A stretch of DNA of 64,000 bases. It comes from Datnioides undecimradiatus. Taxonomy: Eukaryota > Chordata > Actinopteri > Lobotiformes > Datnioididae. The translations under genes were made by a program, and so were the position numbers. The DNA is taken from assembly GCA_008933995.1 (NCBI GenBank), contig WARS01000009.1, positions 367,501 to 431,500 of the forward strand, read 5' to 3'. Numbering within the stretch: the first letter of the stretch is position 1; every line of letters begins with the position of its first letter. The notes beneath the pieces are model-generated. The model made no database searches and had not been told where the DNA came from. It saw nothing but the letters and a program-made list of their open reading frames with translations. Shown one piece after another: positions 25,263 through 36,640 of this stretch.

Positions 25263-28079
25263 TTTGTCTTCCTGTTCCCGTTTGGCACAAGCGTACCAAC
25301 GCTGCCCGTTTTCCAGCTTTTTGTTATAAAAATAGAAGCAAATATTCAAACAAGTTCCCTGAATAAATGGATAAAACACGTGATTTGCACCTGTTTTCTA
25401 ATCTGTTGGCTGGAAACTGTGACATTTTGTTGACCCCTTTATCCAAACTTACTTCTTTTCTCTGTGGACGGTTCCTCCTTTGCTCCCAGCAGACAGGAGT
25501 CGCAGTCCTGTAACTTGAGCACAAACATTTGTATTTAAGAGTCTCACTAGTTAGCAGATAGAGTGTCAAAGTGCATCGGATCATGCAGAGGAAAGACGAT
25601 GGAAGGTGTTAAGCTGCTGCAGTTGAATCAGAGTTGTTTCTCAAAGCAGATCTTTAAGACGATGCGTCTGTTATTTGCAAGTTATCAGATTGGATCCAAG
25701 TGTGCAGCCATCACCAACATATCTGCACGGGTTGCAGCTTTCCAACGCAGATAGCGCCTGAGCAGAAGCCTCCCGCCGCCCTGCCAAGGCGTTGGCAGAC
25801 ACTGTATTCCAGCATCCCGCCGCAGACTGTCCTGCATACTGCTCGGCTGGCGGCGGCATGGACTCTGCTCATCTGCTCGATCGCAGCTCGCGTCGCTCGC
25901 GTCACTTTGACGTCGTCGTCGTGTGTCACGTTTCAAGCGATGCAAAAGACGCCCGATCGTCTTCCCGTCTGCGACGCATCTGCGGAAGTCTGATTTAAAC
26001 CTTGAGACGTGGTTCGGATCTGAATTGCAAAAAATGTGTTTCATGTGTTTTTTTCCTTCTCCACACTTTCTGAAATCAATCTGGATATGCCAGATTTGCA
26101 CTGGCAGTCGGAACAAGTCCCTTTATTCCTGGGTTTATTAATCACAGAGGCTGAGATCCAGACATCACTGGAATCAAAATGTGGAATTTGTCGACAAACA
26201 CAAAGTACATGTTCTTACAAGGTTTCCTCCAGTATGTTGGATGTTTCCTGCCAAAGCTGTAACTTTTTCCTTGCCAAATCCTGGTGGGATGAGGTATTCA
26301 TACAACTCTGTGTACCCTGTCAAACAAAACCCGCTCTCTTCCTATTTGCAGTCGAGCGCGGTGCCTCCAGTAATTCCTATCAATGCCGAAATGCCACTGG
26401 ACACACCTCGTAGAGGTCAGAGTATTTGGAGATTATAGTTTAATGAAGTTGAACTTTAGGCTGAGAAATATCGAGGCGATGTTCTTCTTCTTGCAAAGCT
26501 CTTTGAAAACAAACGACCAAGGCCAGTGCTGAAGTTGCGTTCCCCCAAAGGCCCGCCCTGCACCGCCTGCAGGAAGCAATGAGCAACGTCACTGTATAAT
26601 GTCTGCGCTACACTTGTGAGGACCCCAGGACGAAATGAACTTGCTGACCCTTGAGCCCAGTTTACAGTTTTCGCCTCCACATGGCTCAAGTTTCGTCATC
26701 ACTCAGTGCACGTCCACGGGAAACCAAAACATGTGCAAACCTTGGCGTTCGCATACATCAAACATGGTACCACCTGCACATCCATTGTCTATTTTAGGCT
26801 GCAGCACATCTCAGCCAGTTAGCTCCCTCTCGTACCTTAAAACTATGTCTCAAACCTCAAACAGCGCTTTGAAAACATGAGGATGGGACCGATAATCTTC
26901 ACTTCTTCACTCAGCACAGGTCCAAATTTATGCTATTTTCAAACTGCTAAAAGGCAACATCTAATCTTTAGACTGCACTGCTCAAAGGGTTGAGACTGAA
27001 ACCGTCACAGCGCCTTTTATTCAAATCACGCTTTGATAAACTTGTTTCGATGCTGAAGTTCAAATTAGATTTCGTTTTTAGGAATAAATCCTGTTTTTTC
27101 CCTGCAGCTGAGGAAACACTGGAATGACGCTCAGAGAGACCAGAGCTGATTACCGTGGATTAAAGGCTCAGGAACGCGGCTGCGTGTAGAAGTCTTGCTC
27201 ACCGTGATTGCTCCTAAATGTTTTGTTTTGTCCTTGACCTCCTTGACCTGTATGTTATGTTCACCTCACTGTGCGTTAGTTGTGTTTGTCTGCATCGTCT
27301 CAAACGAGAGGCCCGCACCGAGAAGTGAATTCAACATACCCAGGATATAATAACTACAATCATGCTGTGATCACACGACGGGGGTTATCAACTTGTCAGC
27401 ACAGGGTTTCTGGTGTAAGTCGGTCATATTATCAATCATCACCAAGGCACGAGTAGATTGGACTGTATTTACAGCTGTATATTCAGTGAAACTGATGTGC
27501 TGCTTAGATTTATTCAGTCATTTTAGCAGCGAGAGTAAATACAAAGACTTAAATTAAAGCGGCACGTTGGCTCACGTTCATCCAGTGGATATATAGAAAG
27601 TCTGAGTTTGAAATGCAAAGACAGAAGTAGCAGCACAGTAAATGTCATCCATCTTTAACAGTGCCTTATAAAAACAAAACAAAGGTCTATAATTAGGAAT
27701 ATTTTACATTTAAACACCCTCGGTCTCTGTTATAGGATAATATCAATATATGAAAGCTATAGTAGTGTTTGCATCACACACAGCGTAGATAAAAGCACCT
27801 GCAGCAAAGTGGTGCATGACTCAGCTCAAGAAGCTGACTCAGATCAGTCAGAGACATCAACAGGGGAAGCCGAAGGGTTCGGCCGGGCTCTGCACACCTT
27901 AGTGCTCCCATCATGCAAGAACGGAGCTCGACATGATCTTGTATAAACGGTGAACTGAGAACTTTTCTGCTGGTTCAGGTTAAGCGTGCAGCAACATGGT
28001 GAGGTTTGAACCTTCATCACAGTCTGGAAAGAAAGGAAGTTACTCACAATAAGCCAATAAAGATATGGCTCTGGTGTAT
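25263..28079. other. Gene-free stretch, mostly unique
   Basis: No supportable gene. 25690-26000 carries long overlapping frames on both strands (up to 143 codons), but this follows from high CpG content and few stop codons rather than a recognisable domain. 26880-27840 is AT-richer unique sequence with no repeat recognised. Confidence 0.5.
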
Positions 28080-28089
28080 AGTTACACAT

Positions 28090-28650
28090 GAGTGATGGTG
28101 ATTGATTTCAGGAGGAAGGGAACAGCCGTGGGGCCCCTCTCCATCCTTGGTAGGGACATAGAACTGGTGGAGGGGTACAAGTACCTGGCAGTGACCATCG
28201 ACAACAGACTGAGCTGGAAGTCCAACAGCATATACAAGAAGGGCTGCGGCAGACTTTATTTCCTGAGGATGCTGAGGTCCTTCAGCGTGTGCAGCAAGAT
28301 GTTGGAGATCCTCTACAAGTCTGTTGTGGCCAGCACACCTTTCTCCTCTGTGGTCTGCTGGGGGAGCAGCATCAGAGCCAGTGACACCAGCAGACAGGAA
28401 GGCTGGGTCCATCATTGGCTGTAGGCAGGAGACTTTTGAAGCAGTGGTGGAGAGGAGGACTCTGAACAAGCTGTTATCGATCATGGATAACCCCGACCGC
28501 CCTCTCCACCCTGTGCTGGACAGACAGCGACGCACCTTCTCCAAAAGGCTCAGGCAGCTTTGTTGTCTCAAGGGCCGCTACAGGACACACTCGGTCCCCT
28601 TTGCCACAAAAGCACTCTCGTTTTGCACCAGCCACATGTCAGGATGTGTG
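28090..28650 (+). pseudogene. LINE reverse transcriptase C-terminal fragment, frameshifted
   Basis: The frame from 28092 reads VIDFRRKGTA, then VEGYKYLAVTIDNRLSW, RLYFLRMLRSFSVC and SVVCWGSSI. This is the stretch after the catalytic DD in CR1/L2/Rex1-type fish LINEs (VDFRR, YKYLGV-IDxxLxW, RLYFLRxLRSF, CWG). A frameshift near 28395 moves it to another frame, which continues AGSIIGC, VVERRTLNKLLSIMDN, RPLHPVLDRQRRTF and ends at KALSF. It lacks the N-terminal half and all catalytic motifs, so it is a 5'-truncated dead copy. Minus-strand frames over it are shadows. Confidence 0.85.
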
Positions 28651-28668
28651 AAAGCATGCACACACTGT

Positions 28669-28691
28669 CACACACACACACACACACACAC
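28669..28691. repeat. (CA)n microsatellite at the LINE 3' side
   Basis: A CA run with flanking CACTGTCA copies directly after the LINE fragment. It may have grown from the 3' tail of the insertion; this is inference. Confidence 0.85.
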
Positions 28692-28799
28692 TGTCACACT
28701 GTTGTGAGGAAGGTCGGGGCAGCCTCCCTGCTGTGTGTATGAAACGTATAAATAATAAACGAGGGATAATGTATGGAGAGCAAAACATCTGACCAGGCC

Positions 28800-28970
28800 A
28801 GCAGCAGCTCCTCCGCCTCCTCTCTCTCATTTCCTCTTCTCTCCTTATCTCCCTCCGTCTGACACCGCTCCTCAGCCCCTATCTCCCCCTGCCTCCCTTC
28901 ATATTCTCTCTCCGTCCTCTCACCTCCTCCCCCCCTCCCTCTCTCTCTGTCTCACCCTTTAGGTGTGAGG
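28800..28970. repeat. Polypyrimidine tract
   Basis: About 170 bp in which nearly all plus-strand bases are C or T (CTCCTCC, CTCTCTCTC, CCCCCCTCCCTC). Low-complexity; no coding potential. Confidence 0.7.
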
Positions 28971-29073
28971 GTGGAGGGTGAATGTAGTGACATCACCTCC
29001 TTTAACCCCTAAGCAACCCCATGTTGCCTCCTTATCTTTTCATACAACACAGACTGCATTATTCATTATACTG

Positions 29074-29441
29074 CACACACACACACACACACACACACGT
29101 GCAGTACATACACACACACACACACACGGAGAAGAGAACAGTGGAGTGGAAGGGAAGAAAGGGAGATGTTCATACATCAAGCGTCCACCTCTGCTGCTCC
29201 ATCATTATGATACTTTCATGTACGTCAACCACACACACACACACACACTCACACACACCTGTGCTCCAATGCATACATCTGAAAACAACGCCAGCAACAA
29301 AGAAAAGATGGATCCTCTGTCCCCGAGTGCAGTTTAATAATGCAACACGTACACGACCTTTTGTAGCTCTTCCCCACATCATGTGCATTAAAACACACTT
29401 TATTCCAGCTCGTTCACTACGACACACACACACACACACAC
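29074..29441. repeat. Cluster of four (CA)n microsatellites
   Basis: Tracts at 29074-29098, 29110-29127, 29230-29258 and 29422-29441, all with CA on the plus strand. The Thr-His frame of 142 codons across them is an artefact. Confidence 0.9.
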
Positions 29442-31582
29442 TGCATTAAAACAAAATGTAAATAGCAAACACCAGCAGGACACTGAGACACAAACACCAC
29501 TGTTTGTGTAATTAAAAATGCGTGGAGCAAACAGATACAGCTGGAATAAAGACAAATAATGACCTTTTTACTGTATATATAGATATATAGAAGTATATTG
29601 CTTTAGATTCTAGTATAATGAATGATTACATGGGAGTAAACTGCTGCTGCAGAAGCTAAATGTTATCTCCCCTGGACTCCCCTGCAGTGTAATTATACAA
29701 TAGAGTTTTATTCTAGGCGCTGGGTCTGTAACTTGCTGTTTGCATCGGCTCGACGTCAGGATCCTGTTGATTATTATCTGTGCTGATTTGTAGGTTCCCT
29801 CACTGATTCCTGATCAGTTTCCTGTGTGGGACGCGACATAGGCCCCTGACAGGTCTCCATCATCATCATCATCATCTCCTAGAATTCGAGTCCATGCTGC
29901 AGCGAAAGATGTTTGCTGGCGTTTCCAACCTCGCTGTCTTTGTAAAATGAAGCCACTCTTTGGTTTGTCTCATCCTCTCCGCGGTGACTGCGCCTTGACC
30001 CAAGCTCCCGGCAGCCAAAAACGCGTTTTGTGAAATGGCTCTGACCTTCGGCCCTCAGCCTCTGAGATCTAATCAGCTCCTGTTTGAATTTCAAGTTGAG
30101 GTTTGTGCTAAATTTGAAGAAACTCCCTCCAGGCGTCCGAGAGGTCATTTTCGTTTTCACAAGAGTGGGACGTACACACCTATGCGCGGACAACCTGAAA
30201 ACATAACGCCTCGGGCGACGGCTGTCACCGGCGCAGAGGCATAAAAATAGATTTCTGAAGCTGTTTGTGTGACTGAATCAGTCCAAAACTGAGCACAACT
30301 GGACTGACGGGCAAAATACGTCAAGGTCAGGTTAAAATACCAACTTTAAACTCACTGAAGCTTTCAGCAAAATGTAAAACAAACAAGAAAATATGACAAA
30401 ATTAGACGATTATGGGTGAAATGCAACGTCTTCCTGGTTGTATCCGAGTATCAGATGCAACATGGTGGTATTCCTGGTGTGTCAGCGCATTCCTGCATAA
30501 TACATCAGCAGTTCATACATAATGTGTGTGTAAACCGTTCCTGTTTCCTGTTCCAATCATCAGAAATCACATATTCTACATACACGTCAAAGGTAAGCAT
30601 TGATTTCTTTGTATAAAAATGTTATTTCTGATATCGTGATTTGAATTCTCAGCCTGCGCCGTGTGGAGCTACTGGATTTTCCTTTTTATGTGATTATTAT
30701 TTGATATTTCGCTGCCTTCCATACTAAATTATTTTCTTCTCTTTCTCTGGGCCCTTTTGTTTTTTTCATGAGCCCGGTCCTCAGGCCGGAGCCAAACCCG
30801 CGCCTGTCCGGGGGAGGGGTTTTTTTTTGTTGTTGTTGGATTTTGTTTTGTAAAAAGTGGATTCTCTGTGACAGTCTGTATCTTTTAAACCAAGCAGGGA
30901 ATGTCCAGTTATCTGAGACGAACCCTGAAGTTTAACTTTATGTTCCCCGAAGTGTAAAAATAGTAAATAAACAAGCGAAGCATTGCATGTCAGATACTCT
31001 GTGCCCTGTGGTCTGCATACAAAGTCCAACAAAGAGAGTCACACTGCGTAACGGTGCATTTGTTATGTTTGCATCAAACTGGGCGATTGCACAGAGGCGA
31101 CTATTAAAATTTGGATTTTAGAGTCAAAAATGTTGTTTTTAAAGTCAAACAGCTGATGATTTTACAGGTTCTGGAAGCTCTGCAGACGCAAAGTCATGTG
31201 TTTAAGTTCACCCAAGGGAGCTTCATGCAACATCCAGTCATTTCTCCCATGCTCATACAAATCTTGACTTCAGACGTCTGATTGCATTTACACTATCTCA
31301 TCTATAAGTCGTGTGCATTTAAATCTCTATGCACGGTCTATAATTTCAGTCAAAGAGCAACATCCTCTTGTTATTTTTGCATTTGTTGGCCACCCGAAGA
31401 AGCAAAACTGCAGTATTTCAGATAAAAACAAAGCTCGTAGAGACCCTGCAAGAAATCATTTCATTATATGAAGCAGGAGCAGCTTTCTTTTCCCCTTTTT
31501 TCCTGGTTTTATTTATAAATTTGCATCCTCTTCGATGCACAGAGCCCTTGGGAGGTTGGAAACCGCTGAACCGGAGCGCATG
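29442..31582. other. Gene-free stretch, unique
   Basis: No supportable gene. A (CAT)n run of six units is at about 29857-29875. A T10 run followed by GTTGTTGTTGG is at 30822-30839. The 104-codon minus frame at 29879-30193 and its plus counterpart have no recognisable domain. Confidence 0.5.
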
Positions 31583-31602
31583 TATATATATATATATATA
31601 TA
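31583..31602. repeat. (TA)n microsatellite
   Basis: A pure TA run of 10 units, continuing into ACACACATG. Confidence 0.95.
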
Positions 31603-31608
31603 CACACA

Positions 31609-34130
31609 TGCATGTGGTTATATCCAGGATGTGTAAGCAAAGGTTATGGAAGGCAAACTCAGATCTCTGGTGTCCTCAAGTAACACTATCATCTTATCTG
31701 TAGTGTGATTCTGCCTGGAGAGACTAAATAATATGGCGTCTTTGTGTGAACCGACTTCTAAATTAAAATACTCCCACCTCGCCGTTTGAATGGGCTCCTT
31801 TTCAAGGGGCGCATCAGATAAGCGGCTGCATCTTAGCGGAGGGTCTGTGGTCAAAGCCGAGCCGAGGAGCAGCAGCTGAATGTTAAGTGCCTGCCTGTGG
31901 AAAGTGACCGGCAGTTACATCAGAGCCCATATTATTCTGCGTTACACTGAATAATACAGTGTTACATTGGATAATCGAGGCCGTATCCACACGGGGTCAC
32001 TGCAGCATGCGCAGTCCGACGTGGCCTCCGCTCTGAGATCCGGCCTTTGTTTCGTCAGCTTTGCCAAAGATTTCAAGTCTGATCTTTCCCCGGTGTTGTA
32101 AGTGCCCAAAAACTGGATCCGCTTCCTGCAAAATGAAATCCACTTTGTGCCTCTGAGCTTGCCACGTGTGACATCCCAGGATTACTTTTGACCAGAGAGC
32201 CACTGGAAAGACCAAAGAGACACAAATCCTGCTGCAGTAGCTCTCCCTGCAGATGCAGCCTTCACATGCTTCATCTGCTGCGAGATCCAGGATGGATCTA
32301 CACCGCGCAGCCACAGAACCAGAGAGACACTCTCACCCTGTCTAACTAATGGCACCACTGTCATCCTGTTGCTTTCAATGAGCCGCCTTAAAGCAGGAGG
32401 TGAGGCTGTCTGCATGTGCGTTTTCACGTGTGCATTTGTGTGTGTGTGCGTGTTCCAGGTAATGCCGTCGCAGCAGGTTGTTCGACTTGAAGTGGCTCAA
32501 CTGTCAAACCACAACAACTACACGCGTGTGCAACAGGACCCAACTGTGCACGTGTGTGAGTGTGTGTGTGTGTGTGTGTTAAGTGATGATGAAACACGGG
32601 CAGGGTGCTGTAGTGGGCTGCTCCCTACCTTTCAGAAAACTCAAAAACCCTGCTGTCTTCATGACAAGCGCCACACACACAGCGATCCTAATTGCTGTCT
32701 CTCTCCTGCAGGGTGAGAAAATAGGCTACCTGAAGGCACCTCTCTCTCTCCCACTCGTTTCCTCCCACCTCCTCCTCTTCTTCCTCCGCCGCCGCCGCCG
32801 CTGCTGCTGCTGCAGTCCGCCTCTCTCTTCTCTCCTCACCTTCTTGCATCTCATTCCTTGTTTCCTCTCTTCTTGTCTCATTACTCTGCTCTTTTTCTGG
32901 TCAGAATCCATCCTCTCTCCTCCCCTGGGTTTATTCCGTTTGCATTTCCTCCAGCTCTGTTTCTCCCCTCCCGCGCTGCACCTTGTCTTCAACCATCAGA
33001 TGAACTGAAAAGGAAGGGAACAACAACACATAAGCTTGCATGCAGACATGCTTTGGCTGAGAGTACCAGCTGTCACTGAATGAAATGCATGCTTAGATTT
33101 TACCATTATTCTAAATATGAACTTGCAGCCGTGTAAACACTATATTCCACTTGAACACAGCCTCATTCTAAAATGAGCATTTCCCAATTATGGCACGCTG
33201 ATATTGACGGCTTATATAAGCATTCTTTCAAAACCCTGCAGTTGGAATAGGCATCTGAGTTTTCCCTGCATTCTGCAACCACACAAACACGTTTGTTTCC
33301 TGCTTTGTGCATTGTAAACAAACCAGCCAGCCAACAGCGATGCACGGAGAAAGCCACCTATATCGCAACGCCGATCGTTAAGAATGTGTTTGAACCAATA
33401 GAGGGAGGCATCCATATGTTAATTATAATATGGAATAAATGCAAAATACATAATGTGAATCTATTTAAGACTCCTTGAGCACACGATGAGTTGTCAGGCA
33501 TCACATTCGAAAGACGGAGGTAGGAAAACAATGAAGAAATCCATGTGAGGGAAATGCAGCGCAGCTCTTGTCTCTCCTCCTCTGGCTTCATCACATTTCC
33601 CTCCTCATAAAGCCCAATTTCTTGCACCGATCCACTCGAGGAGCGCCACTGTGATCACAGCCAAGGAAAAAAAAAATGTTTTTTTCAATCAAATAAAGCA
33701 TCAGAGGCTATTAAATTACATTAAGGCATGTGCTCAGGATGTTAGAAGAATAGTCCTTGATTAGCTTTTTGTTTTGTCATTAGAAGATTGGCAGCGACTG
33801 ACAGCTCTTTTGAGATGATTACACCACCCACCGAACCTCTGCAGCGCGCTGAAGTGCTGCACACCATACGAGCAAACTGACAAAGTGGAACACCACAATG
33901 GAGCAAACACCAGCGTTTCCCTCACACGTTGTTAAGTTGATTAAAGAGCTTATTTTTTTAAATTAGTATCATCTTCATTAAGGATGGAAGTGTTTCACAT
34001 CCCCATGCCTCCCCCGAAGCGCGCACTTTGTCTTATTCACTGCTATTGATTTTCTCATTTTAATCAAATCTGCTTAATCTGCTTTTTTTCATTCTTTTAT
34101 GATCCTCTCAGGTGACGCGAGGTCCATTTT
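31609..34130. other. Gene-free stretch
   Basis: No supportable gene. It contains a GT run at 32561-32579, a polypyrimidine tract with a CCG/CTG trinucleotide core at 32735-32900 (core 32786-32814), and an A10-TG-T7 near-palindrome at 33667-33685. The 141-codon frame at 32583-33008 is a product of the pyrimidine tract. Confidence 0.5.
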
Positions 34131-34139
34131 GTCTGTTGT

Positions 34140-34430
34140 CTGTTCTCCAAACCTACACACGTTTGCACTTTGGTGAGGCATAGGAAGCAAAGCCACTTGA
34201 TTAGGTTTAGGAAGATGTCATGGTATTGGTTAAATGTTAATGTATGTTAAGTAACATGCAGGCATAATGTAAACTAAGCACTTTGGTTGGAGAACTTGCT
34301 CGACCCATCCTCCACCCTGACCTCCTCTCTGCATGGCTCTTTAAGGTACATCCCATGACTTCCATGTTTGGTACATCAACCACCAGAGGTCCCAGCCGAA
34401 CAATAAACGTAAATGTGGGTCATAATGAGC
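34140..34430. repeat. Dispersed teleost repeat copy
   Basis: The strings AAGCCACTTGATTAGGTTTAGGAAGATGTCATGG and, about 180 bp later, CGAACAATAAACGTAAATGTGGGTCATAATG flank a decayed middle. I recognise both as parts of one teleost dispersed repeat (KACCACTTGGTTAGGTTTAGG ... AACAATAAACGTAAATATGGGTCAT). Ends and class were not determined. Confidence 0.5.
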
Positions 34431-35029
34431 TTGCAGATGACCTGTGAGGACACATTTTGGGGGGGGGTGATGGTCTAAATCAAGAAAGTGAAACCAAAGA
34501 TGAAGGAAAGTGCAAAGCATTTACTCTGGGATGTCCAAGTTTTACAGTGTAAAGCACAAAAACATGTGCTTCGTGTAGACAGAGAAACTGAGACGTGCAC
34601 AGAAACCAACTTGTTCTTCATGGTGACGGTACAAAGCTCACATTGCTGCACCAGTGTCGTACCAATCCACCCGGCGATTGTTCATCTTACCCTCACTCAA
34701 GACCCAGATACTCCTTCACCTGGTGTAACAACTCTCTGAACCTCATCCTGGTTCCTCAGCACGTGCATGATGATGCATGAGGTAACACCAGCAATGGATT
34801 TAGCTATCTGAATAATCTATGTGACGATGCGTTCAATGTCTTGTTTGCAGAAACTCAAGGACTTTGGGTTTTGGCCCAAATCGATTGCCGGGAATGTCAG
34901 CGAGACACATTGACGATCATTTAACACTGCTGTTTTAATAATAAGTGCTAATGGCTAACCTGCAGTCCCTCAGTAATGAATAAACGTTAGTATTCCTTAG
35001 TGTTGATGGATATAGGTCTGACATTAGAA

Positions 35030-35262
35030 GGAAAGAACCTCCAGAGAAGGACCCAGAGGCAGACAGGAGGAGATAAATTATGATTTAATAACCCAAAATT
35101 AAAAAGCTTGCAGGATGATGAGGCTGGCAGAGCACGGAGCATGAACTCAGACGAACTTGCAAAGAGACACACGCAAAGACAGGAAGTGAAATGAAATGAC
35201 ACAATGTACTTTCAAAATAAAACAGGAAATAAGTAACTGAAAGCAAAACCATGATGTCCTGC
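35030..35262 (-). repeat. Dispersed repeat family, minus-strand copy
   Basis: The complement reads TATTTCCTGTTTTATTTTGAAAGT (plus-strand positions 35207-35231), then CACTTCCTGTCTTTGCG, GTTATTAAATCATAATTTATC and CTGCCTCTGGGTCC. This has the same order of landmarks as the copy at 24780: core, T/C-rich body, TTGAATCA/TTAAATCA block, and CTGCATT-GG(A/G)TCC end. It is shorter and diverged. Confidence 0.55.
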
Positions 35263-36520
35263 TGCTTCTGCATTAAGGGCGCAATGATTTCACATCACAG
35301 AGCCTTTTGATTAGATGTTAACACCAACACTAACTCTGAGGAAGCTTCGATGAACAATTAAGACACTGCATACATTTAAAATCTAACTTTTACACTGAAG
35401 TGCTGGTTCTTATGTCCCGATCTTCACTGACAGATGTAACAGAGGTGCCGTGATGCTGCTGATTGTAATTAACTGCTGCGCCGCCAACAGCTAACGAGGC
35501 CAACTCTTCAACATGATTGCAGTAAATGCAGCATGCAGCGATGCCAGCCTCGGTCTGCTTTACATGCAGCTCACACCGGCTGCAAACCCAGTGTATCGCT
35601 TTCTCTCCTGTCCCACCCTGCTCTACATTCTTTTTATACTCGCTGAGAGAAAGAGAATGGGAGAGATGGAGGGTTCAGAGGGCTGCCCTCAGGCGTACAC
35701 ACACAAAACACACACACATGCACACGCACACCGACGTACACACAGGTTATCTCAACTCCCATGCTGGTTTATTTGCTTTATTCACGCAGCCTGCCATATT
35801 GCTTGACTGACGCAACAAGGCGGCGGGAACAAAAGGCAATTTTCTAACTTTTCTTCAAACACAACGCGTAAGAAAAGCTGAAATAATAATGATGACTGCA
35901 AACGTGAGGTGAGGAAGTTGAGATGACAACGAGGGGATGATGACACAGAGGGAGCAAAATGGAACAAAGCGATGTGTGTAACGTTCAGCGTTGTGTTTGA
36001 AACAATTGAGCAGCCTCAACAAACCTCAAACGTGGGGTCGCAGCTGCACCTGGAGAAACGCCTTTCTCCACCATCCCAATCCTGTCCGAGTTAAAGCCCT
36101 GAGGTGATGGATCGCTCGCCCTTCTCTCAATCTGAGGGGCACAATACGTAGCAGCCTGACGCCTGGTGGCGCCCAGAGCGGTTAACACCCTCTACAGGTC
36201 TCACACATCCAGGGCTGAGACCACCACGCTCACGCTCGCAATTTACAGCCTGAAATGAATCCACCTGGGTTGTTGCAGCACTCAAGAGCTTTAAGTGCTA
36301 ATTGAAATTCAGGAGGACCACATATTGTATATGGAAGATGCATCTGCACTTCCTCGTATGTGATTTCCATACATCAGTGTGATTTCACTGAATTAGCTGG
36401 TGCACATGCATGCATGTAGAGGTGCACATGCATGCTGCAGGTATGCAGGGGTTGTGTATGTGGACTGTTGATCAATATGTTTGACTTTGGTCCTTCACAA
36501 GAAAGGCCCCAGCTACACTC
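35263..36520. other. Gene-free stretch
   Basis: No supportable gene. A diffuse CA-rich patch is at 35699-35750. The rest is of normal complexity with no recognised repeat. Confidence 0.5.
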
Positions 36521-36640
36521 AGTGTTTTGTTTGTCCATTCAGGGCTACTGTAGAAACATGACTGGGCTGAGAGATAAGACAACAACAACATGCTATTCTT
36601 ATTTTCAGGTGATTAAACACCTAGAAAGGCTCTGAACTTT
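36521..36640 (+). mobile_element. Internal piece of TTAA-type MITE, second copy
   Basis: The strings TTTGTCCATTCAGGGCTACTGTAGAAACATG and CTTATTTTCAGGTGATTAAACACCTA match, in the same order, the interior of the element at 43957 (TTTGTCCATTCTGGGCCACCGTAGAAACATGG ... CTTACTTTTAAGTGTTTATACAG). Neither terminal inverted repeat can be found, so this copy is truncated or eroded at both ends. Confidence 0.6.

Noticed and set aside
25685-26116. 143-codon minus frame overlapping several plus frames, CpG-rich
   Set aside because: Open frames in five of six readings at once point to composition (few TA dinucleotides) rather than coding. Not recognised as a protein.
28044-28571. 175-codon minus-strand frame
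   Set aside because: It is antisense to the LINE reverse transcriptase fragment on the plus strand, which explains the lack of stops.
29074-29441. Spaced repeats as a CRISPR-like array
   Set aside because: They are CA microsatellites in a vertebrate genome; units are dinucleotides and spacers are irregular.
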